Below are positions 59,290 to 64,000 of a DNA stretch of 64,000 nucleotides, in pieces. Below the pieces are notes generated by a model. The model had not been told where the DNA came from, did not search any database, and was given only the letters and a program-made list of their open reading frames with translations. This DNA comes from Streptomyces sp. NBC_01803 (lineage in GTDB: Bacteria; Actinomycetota; Actinomycetes; Streptomycetales; Streptomycetaceae): NCBI RefSeq assembly GCF_035917415.1, contig NZ_CP109073.1, positions 4,944,501 through 5,008,500 on the forward strand, written 5' to 3'. The translations under genes and the position numbers were made by a program. Positions within the stretch are counted from its first letter, which is position 1. Each line of letters begins with the position of its first letter.

Positions 59290-59520
59290 GTGGAAACGGC
59301 GTTCCAGATCGCGCTGATCGTCATCAGCTTCCTGTTGGGACTGCTCGTGCTGATGCACAAGGGCAAGGGCGGCGGCCTCTCCGACATGTTCGGCGGTGGC
59401 ATGCAGTCCTCGGTCGGCGGCTCCTCGGTCGCCGAGCGGAACCTGGACCGGATCACTGTGGTCGTCGGCCTTATCTGGTTCTCGATCGTGGTGGTGCTCG
59501 GTCTGCTCATGAAGTCCTAA
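59290..59520 (+). CDS. secG: Preprotein translocase subunit SecG
   Basis: 76 residues with two membrane helices (FQIALIVISFLLGLLVLMH and ITVVVGLIWFSIVVVLGLLM) joined by a Gly/Ser loop (GKGGGLSDMFGGGMQSSVGG), the classic SecG pattern. It assists SecYE at the membrane. GTG 59290. The 158-base gap from tpiA has GCCGG repeats near 59132-59160 but no other gene. Confidence 0.93.
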   Translation: METAFQIALIVISFLLGLLVLMHKGKGGGLSDMFGGGMQSSVGGSSVAERNLDRITVVVGLIWFSIVVVLGLLMKS

Positions 59521-59538
59521 GTCAGTAACTCGTAGCAC

Positions 59539-59566
59539 TGGACGTGCGTTGTGCCTTGCATAGACT
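59539..59566 (+). promoter_or_regulatory. Possible promoter of the RbpA-family gene
   Basis: TGGACG at 59539-59544, 16-base spacer, TAGACT at 59561-59566; a moderate match to a housekeeping promoter, with the start about 38 nt downstream. Confidence 0.45.
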
Positions 59567-59603
59567 GAGGACTTCGCAGGACGTCAGGCAGGGAGTAACG
59601 ACC

Positions 59604-59939
59604 GTGGCAGGTGGCAACGCGATCCGGGGCAGCCGGGTCGGGGCGGGGCCCATGGGTGAGGCCGAACGCGGGGAGTCGGCGCCTCGGCTGAGGGTCTCCT
59701 TCTGGTGCGCGAACGGGCACGAGACGCAGCCCAGCTTCGCCAGCGACGCACAGATCCCGGACACCTGGGACTGTCCGCGCTGCGGCTTCCCGGCGGGCAC
59801 GGAGCGCGACGCCCCGCCCGCTCCGCCGCGCACTGAGCCGTACAAGACGCATCTCGCGTACGTCCGCGAGCGCCGCAGCGACGCCGACGGCGAGGCCATC
59901 CTGGCCGAAGCCCTGGCCAAGCTCCGCGGCGAAATCTGA
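59604..59939 (+). CDS. RbpA-family RNA polymerase-binding protein (probable paralogue)
   Basis: 111 residues. N-terminal NAIRGSRVGAGP, the zinc-binding core WCANGHETQPSF...DTWDCPRCG (Cys, His, Cys, Cys) and the sigma-interacting helix KTHLAYVRERRSDADGEAIL, all as in RbpA. It binds sigma factor and the RNA polymerase core in actinobacteria. From memory, the characterised S. coelicolor rbpA lies at a different locus, so this one next to secG and pgi may be a second copy. GTG 59604 follows GGGAG. Confidence 0.88.
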   Translation: MAGGNAIRGSRVGAGPMGEAERGESAPRLRVSFWCANGHETQPSFASDAQIPDTWDCPRCGFPAGTERDAPPAPPRTEPYKTHLAYVRERRSDADGEAILAEALAKLRGEI

Positions 59940-59950
59940 GACGCACCCCC

Positions 59951-59990
59951 GGTGCCCGGCCCCCGTTCCCCGAGCGGGCGGCCGGGCACC
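59951..59990. terminator. Terminator hairpin after the RbpA-family gene
   Basis: 11-bp arms (59951-59961 and 59980-59990), exactly complementary, around an 18-base loop; 12 nt after the stop. It marks the boundary between the core cluster and the RHS insertion. Confidence 0.75.
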
Positions 59991-60025
59991 GACGTTTTCC
60001 GGCCACTTTTCGCGCCGATTCCGCT

Positions 60026-61858
60026 GTGGCCCGCTGTGGCCTGTCACGACCGAATACCTTTTACGACGCCGACGGCCAGCGGCTGATCGGCCGGACCCCG
60101 ACCGAGACCACCGTCTACCTCGGGCACACCGAACTCACGCTGGCCGCCGGATCGTCGACCGTCCAGGCGACCCGCTACATCGACCTGGGCGGCGGCCACA
60201 CAGCGGTCCGCAAGAACGACGGCTCGATCTCCATCACCCTGGCCGACCACCACGGAACCGGCCAGATCAGCGTCGACGCGGCCACCTCGGCCGTCACCCA
60301 GCGCCGCACGCTGCCCTTCGGCGATCTCCGCGGCGACGAGCCGGCCTCCTGGCCCGGCACCCGCGGCTTCGTCGGCGGCACGACGGACATGGCCACGGGA
60401 CTGACGCACCTCGGCGCGCGCGAATACGACCCGGCGCTCGGGCGGTTCGTCTCGCTCGACCCGGTGATGAACCTGACCGATCCGCAGCAGATCCACGGCT
60501 ATACCTACGCCGCCAACAACCCGGTCACCTTCTCGGACCCCACCGGCCTGCTGTACATCCCGCGGATCTGGCCCAGCCACGGCAAGGCCGGCGGAAGCGG
60601 TTCGAAGGCCAGCGGCAAGGCGAGCCAGGGCGGCTCGCGCGGCGGCTCGCGCGGGGGATCGCGCGGGGGATCGCGCGGGGGATCGAGCGCCTACGGCAAG
60701 GGGTCGCTCATGCCGGCCTCCTCGTCCGTCACTCCCGCTGTCGCCAGCTCGGGAGGCGGGGGCCATGTCCAGGGGATCGACTGGGGGATAGACATCCCGT
60801 GGCCGGACGATGATTACGGAATCTGGGAGACCTTCACCGAGGCCATGGGCGCGGTCGGCGGAGCGATGGTGGACGGTGCGGAGGCCGCCGTCGAGTTGAT
60901 GGTGCCCGACGTCAAGGCGGCTGTGAACTGCCTGAGAAACGCCGAGGTGAGCTGGTCCTGCGCCGCCACCTTCCTGGACTTCACGCCGCTGGGGTTCAAG
61001 AAGCTGCAAAAGCTCTATGACACGGCCGGGGACGTGCTGGGCAGGGGCGATGACGCGGCGGCGGATGCCCGCCATATCGCCCCACCCAGTTGCCGGAACA
61101 GCTTCGTCCCCGGCACCGAAGTGTTGATGGCGGACGGGACGTACAAGCCGATCGAGGATGTCGAGATCGGCGACGAAATCCTGGCGACCGACCCGGAGAC
61201 CGGGGAAACGGAAGCGAGAACGGTCACCGCGGAGCTGGTGGACGAGGGCACGAAGCATCTGGTGACCCTCATGGTCAGGACCGACGACGGCGAAGCGGAA
61301 ACCCTCACCTCGACGGCCGCCCACCCCTTCTGGACGCCGGGCTCCGAAGCCTGGACGACCGCCGGCGACCTGCGACCGGGCACCTGGCTCCTGGACCACA
61401 CCGGCACCCCGGTACGGATCACCGCGGTCAGCCACCGCTCCACCACGGCGGTGGTGCACAACCTGACGGTGGAGGGCCTGCACACGTACTATGCCCTCGC
61501 GGGGCAGACGCCGATCCTGGTGCACAATTCCCATCCCGCAGGATGCGATCTGCCCGGGGTGCCGTCAGGATTCACTCCCCAAGACACCGGATTGGTTGCA
61601 GACAAGATTGCCGCCCATGCAGGTGGTCGCTCGATCCCTGGGGTTGCCGATGAGGATATCCCTGAATTCCTCGAGGACACGATGAACAATAATCCAGCAA
61701 CGAGGCTCAGGGACACGCCGGGGGGGGGTACCCCTCGATGGGGCTGGTGGACTGGACCAAGAGAAGGCGGCACTATGATTATCCGGGAGGGTAATGATGG
61801 TGCCTTCATGCAGCCCGGGCGTGGGTATGAATACTACCAGGAGCAAGTTCTGGAGTGA
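60026..61858 (+). CDS. RHS polymorphic-toxin C-terminal tip (5'-truncated) with Hint domain and toxin
   Basis: 610 codons from a GTG at 60026 that is probably not a native start. Residues ~12-175 are only the last part of an RHS core (FYDADGQRLIGRTP, GLTHLGAREYDPALGRFVSL, GYTYAANNPVTFSDPTGL); the signal peptide and the thousands of upstream residues of a full RHS protein are missing. A Gly/Ser/Arg linker with RGGS repeats follows, then a Hint autoprocessing domain at ~356-501 (SCRNSFVPGTEVLMADG ... TPILVHN). The last ~109 residues (502-610) are the toxin: WGWWTGP, GGTMIIREGNDGAF and GRGYEYYQEQ are notable but match no family I can name. Base composition drops in the toxin part. Overlaps the immunity gene by GTGA. 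Confidence 0.85.
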   Translation: MARCGLSRPNTFYDADGQRLIGRTPTETTVYLGHTELTLAAGSSTVQATRYIDLGGGHTAVRKNDGSISITLADHHGTGQISVDAATSAVTQRRTLPFGDLRGDEPASWPGTRGFVGGTTDMATGLTHLGAREYDPALGRFVSLDPVMNLTDPQQIHGYTYAANNPVTFSDPTGLLYIPRIWPSHGKAGGSGSKASGKASQGGSRGGSRGGSRGGSRGGSSAYGKGSLMPASSSVTPAVASSGGGGHVQGIDWGIDIPWPDDDYGIWETFTEAMGAVGGAMVDGAEAAVELMVPDVKAAVNCLRNAEVSWSCAATFLDFTPLGFKKLQKLYDTAGDVLGRGDDAAADARHIAPPSCRNSFVPGTEVLMADGTYKPIEDVEIGDEILATDPETGETEARTVTAELVDEGTKHLVTLMVRTDDGEAETLTSTAAHPFWTPGSEAWTTAGDLRPGTWLLDHTGTPVRITAVSHRSTTAVVHNLTVEGLHTYYALAGQTPILVHNSHPAGCDLPGVPSGFTPQDTGLVADKIAAHAGGRSIPGVADEDIPEFLEDTMNNNPATRLRDTPGGGTPRWGWWTGPREGGTMIIREGNDGAFMQPGRGYEYYQEQVLE

Positions 61859-62337
61859 ATGCAGTGGGATTTGACTGGGATTCGAAGGCTCCGCTGACCG
61901 AGCGGCTCTGGTCTTGCTTTGATGAGTCCGCTTTTGCGGAGATCCGCGTTGCGGACCGGCGAGATCTGGCTGATATGGGTGTGACTCAGAACTTTGACGC
62001 ATCTCCGTTTTCGCTCCGAGGAGGTATGCGATCGTTGGAGCTCATGATTGACCGAATGGCTCATGGATGGCACCCATCCGGATATTATTTGATCGACGAA
62101 TATGCTAACGATATGCATACTCGCGACAGGGTCGGTGAAGTCATTCTCCGACTCCCGCTTCATCTGGGGCGAGAAATTCGAGAAGTGCTCGATGCCTTGG
62201 ATGGGCGGCTCTGGGATCTGACTGTGCCAGATCTTGATAATCAAGTGGTCTCGCAATATTTTCCAGAGCGAGATGCGTCGAGGATGGCCTGGTGGTGGCA
62301 TCGGATTCCGAGTCCGGTGCCATGGGCCGGGAGATAG
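61855..62337 (+). CDS. Probable immunity protein for the RHS toxin
   Basis: 160 residues (MNAVGFDWDSKAPLTERLW at the start), acidic, many aromatic residues, no known domain recognised. Its GTG overlaps the toxin stop (GTGA), the usual coupling of toxin and immunity. A/T content is higher than in the core genes, a sign of transfer. Function assigned by position only. Confidence 0.65.
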   Translation: MNAVGFDWDSKAPLTERLWSCFDESAFAEIRVADRRDLADMGVTQNFDASPFSLRGGMRSLELMIDRMAHGWHPSGYYLIDEYANDMHTRDRVGEVILRLPLHLGREIREVLDALDGRLWDLTVPDLDNQVVSQYFPERDASRMAWWWHRIPSPVPWAGR

Positions 62338-62355
62338 TACCTGCTTCTATGATCG

Positions 62356-62697
62356 GTGTTACAGGACGCCGAGTGGTTCCGCCGGCACACGTACTACGTG
62401 CTGGCGGAGGCCACGCCAGTACTCGTTCACCATTCTGGGCCATGCCCGGGCTTTTCGACACGTCACGAGACGGCTGGTGATGTCGCTCAGAACTGCACCG
62501 AGGGACAGGCGACTCGAGATCCTGCATCCCAGTGGTATCACTGGGAACTGAGCAATGAAGCGCTTCTGGACTCGATCAACAACGCCCCAGCGGGAGACGG
62601 GATTCTCATCTCGCGTGACGAAACTATTCTTGGAGGTCATCACCGCTGGGACGAACTCCAAACAAGGGTCGAGGACGGGCGGGGAGTAGTGCTCTGA
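62356..62697 (+). CDS. Orphan RHS toxin module with remnant Hint end
   Basis: 113 codons. The frame opens with RRHTYYVLAEATPVLVHHSG, the counterpart of HTYYALAGQTPILVHNSH at the end of the Hint domain in the full tip, so it is a displaced C-terminal module. The rest (SQWYHWELSNEALLDSINNA, ILISRDETILGGHHRWDELQ) resembles ParB-like nuclease folds in its ILxGHHRW motif; this is a suggestion from the motif only. A GTG at 62356 is followed by a TTA codon (62359-62361), rare here and read by the bldA tRNA in Streptomyces. It may be silent without recombination onto a parental RHS gene. Its stop overlaps the next start. Confidence 0.6.
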   Translation: MLQDAEWFRRHTYYVLAEATPVLVHHSGPCPGFSTRHETAGDVAQNCTEGQATRDPASQWYHWELSNEALLDSINNAPAGDGILISRDETILGGHHRWDELQTRVEDGRGVVL

Positions 62698-63086
62698 TGT
62701 CCATGATTCATTCGACTGATCCCGACTTTCGCGTGTGTCGGATCAGTTTCAGCATGCTGCTCGAGATTCAGTTGGAGGCGGAGCGCCGGGGCTGGGCGAC
62801 TCGGTGGACATCGGTGGACGCGCTACGCGGCCGGGTGGGGGAAGGAACCGTCGCCCTCCCGTCGCTGATGCGCGAGGAGCGAGGAGGGGCTGTGCGCGCC
62901 TATCGGTGCCTCCTCCTTTTCTCCGCCGTGGACGGCAGGGATGCTGGCGGGGTTGCCACGATCGATCTTGATCCGGCGAGGTTCGCATCGCTGGAGCGAC
63001 TCGATCGAGATCCGGATGTTCGGAAGGCGCTTGCCCGGATGTTCTCCCTCGCGCTGGGTGGGATTTCGATGACTCCGAAGAAATAG
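62697..63086 (+). CDS. Probable immunity protein for the orphan toxin
   Basis: 129 residues (MSMIHSTDPDFRVCRISFSM at the start), no known domain recognised. The ATG at 62697 shares a base with the stop of the orphan toxin (TGATG), as expected of a cognate immunity gene. Assigned by position. Confidence 0.6.
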   Translation: MSMIHSTDPDFRVCRISFSMLLEIQLEAERRGWATRWTSVDALRGRVGEGTVALPSLMREERGGAVRAYRCLLLFSAVDGRDAGGVATIDLDPARFASLERLDRDPDVRKALARMFSLALGGISMTPKK

Positions 63087-63404
63087 TGGGCTCTTCTGAC
63101 GTCCGAAGGCCGGTTTCACGGGGCGGCGACCGGAAGGATGACTTCCGGGAAACTGTTCAGGACGGGTACCGTCCAGGGTGGGCATCCACATGCTTTCGGG
63201 GTGCGGCGATCAGGCTCTCGTGGTGCGGGTGTTCGGTCGCTTTGACGAACCCGTGATGGGTGCGGCGATCCTCGGGCGTGGTGCCTCGTCACGGACCCTG
63301 ATCGGCGGTGGGTGGGTGGGTGCTCCGGTGGTGAGGTGGAGGGATCCACTAGCGTTGGGGGTGGTGGGGGACAGTCGTGTGAGCCTTGATGAGCTGAGGA
63401 CGGA
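63087..63404. other. Region between the RHS island and pgi
   Basis: 318 bases. G/T-rich on the plus strand with a run of GGTGGGTGGGTGG near 63307-63320. A short frame from a GTG at 63178 to 63408 is open and ends by ATGA overlap with pgi, but its composition is unconvincing and no family is recognised. No clear promoter pair for pgi was found. Confidence 0.35.
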
Positions 63405-64000
63405 ATGAACGCTGCTGACCGGGCCAGGCTTGATCGGATGCCGGAGTGGAGTGCGCTGGCGAAGCATCGTGAGGGGCTCGGGGAGGTGGGGCTGCGAGAG
63501 TTGTTCGAGCGGGATCCCGGGCGGGCCGTGCGATTCGGGGTCCGGGTCGGGGATCTCCACATCGACTATTCCAAGCAGCTCGTGACGGACGAGACGCTGC
63601 GGCTGCTCCGTGAGCTGGCCGGTGCCACCGGGGTGGCGGGGCTGCGGGACGCCATGTTCCGGGGCGAGAAGATCAACGTCACCGAGGGGCGGGCCGTTCT
63701 GCACACCGCGCTGCGCGCGCCGCGCGACGCCGTGGTGGAGGTGGACGGCGAGAACGTCGTGCCGGCCGTGCACGCCGTGCTGGACAGGATGGCGGCGTTC
63801 GCCGACCGGGTGCGGTCGGGGGAGTGGACCGGGCACACCGGGAAGCGGATCAGGACCGTCGTCAACATCGGGATCGGCGGCTCGGATCTGGGCCCGGCCA
63901 TGGCCTACGAGGTGCTGCGGCCCTTCACGGCACGGGAATTGGGCTTCCGGTTCGTCTCCAACGTGGACGGCGCCGATCTGCACGAGGCGGTGCGGGACCT
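63405..64000 (+). CDS. pgi: Glucose-6-phosphate isomerase (partial, runs off the window)
   Basis: The first ~198 codons of a ~550-residue enzyme: FERDPGRAVRFGVRVGDLHIDYSK (quoted in part), MFRGEKINVTEGRAVLHTAL with RAVLHTALR, and the sugar-phosphate-binding NIGIGGSDLGPAMAYEVL; the sequence ends at NVDGADLHEAVRD. Interconverts glucose-6-phosphate and fructose-6-phosphate. ATG 63405 follows GAGGA. The gene continues beyond base 64000. Confidence 0.97.
   Translation, partial: MNAADRARLDRMPEWSALAKHREGLGEVGLRELFERDPGRAVRFGVRVGDLHIDYSKQLVTDETLRLLRELAGATGVAGLRDAMFRGEKINVTEGRAVLHTALRAPRDAVVEVDGENVVPAVHAVLDRMAAFADRVRSGEWTGHTGKRIRTVVNIGIGGSDLGPAMAYEVLRPFTARELGFRFVSNVDGADLHEAVRD

Noticed and set aside
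63178..63408. 76-codon open frame ending by ATGA overlap with pgi
   Set aside because: Composition is Gly/Val/Arg biased, no family is recognised and the start has no ribosome site; overlap alone is weak evidence.

Overview
The window is chromosomal DNA from a high-GC actinomycete, almost certainly Streptomyces or a close relative. Codon third positions are strongly G/C, GTG starts and ATGA/GTGA overlaps are frequent, and the gene set (whiA, an RbpA-family protein, XRE/DUF397 pairs, mycothiol-type DinB proteins, PafBC-type promoters) is actinobacterial. The gene order is the core-chromosome stretch that in Streptomyces runs from pyruvate kinase through rpsA and the uvr genes to glucose-6-phosphate isomerase.

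Layout. 0-8.5 kb: pyruvate kinase, a tRNA-Leu(CAA), a PdtaR-like ANTAR response regulator and a five-gene branched-chain amino-acid ABC transporter. 8.5-20.2 kb: a thioesterase and a molybdopterin oxidoreductase on the minus strand, then polA, a secreted lytic-transglycosylase-like protein, rpsA, a PAC2 protein and a coaE gene fused to an RraA-like domain. 20.2-31.6 kb is accessory: a NIPSNAP protein, a membrane-anchored STAND NTPase with 14 WD40 repeats, a frameshifted pseudogene, a small regulatory operon (GHKL ATPase, HTH protein, small Cys protein) divergent from an XRE/DUF397/small-protein operon, an FUSC-family membrane protein, a DUF5954-like protein and several small unknowns. 31.9-52.8 kb is rich in DNA-damage genes: a WGR/beta-propeller protein divergent from mazF plus a DEDDh exonuclease, then ogt, uvrB-terD, uvrA and uvrC, interleaved with cell-envelope and metabolic genes. 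52.9-59.9 kb is highly conserved: rapZ, yvcK, whiA, gap, pgk, tpiA, secG and an RbpA-family gene. 60.0-63.1 kb is an insertion of an RHS polymorphic-toxin tip, its immunity gene and an orphan toxin/immunity cassette. The window ends inside pgi.

The strongest unifying signal is regulatory. A promoter of the form TTGTCRGTG-N8-TANNNT, known as the RecA-independent (PafBC-type) DNA-damage promoter of actinobacteria, stands before ogt, uvrB, uvrA, uvrC, polA (degenerate -10), and both divergent transcripts at 33.4 kb. In five of the seven cases the start codon lies exactly 7 nt after the -10 hexamer, which implies leaderless mRNAs and fixes those starts. This places a solitary MazF-like protein, a DEDDh exonuclease and a WGR-domain beta-propeller protein in the DNA-damage regulon and makes that divergent locus the best candidate for an undescribed system. 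The RHS toxin island, the CoaE-RraA fusion, a 90-bp tandem repeat before uvrC and a DUF397 protein with a tripled motif are the other notable items.
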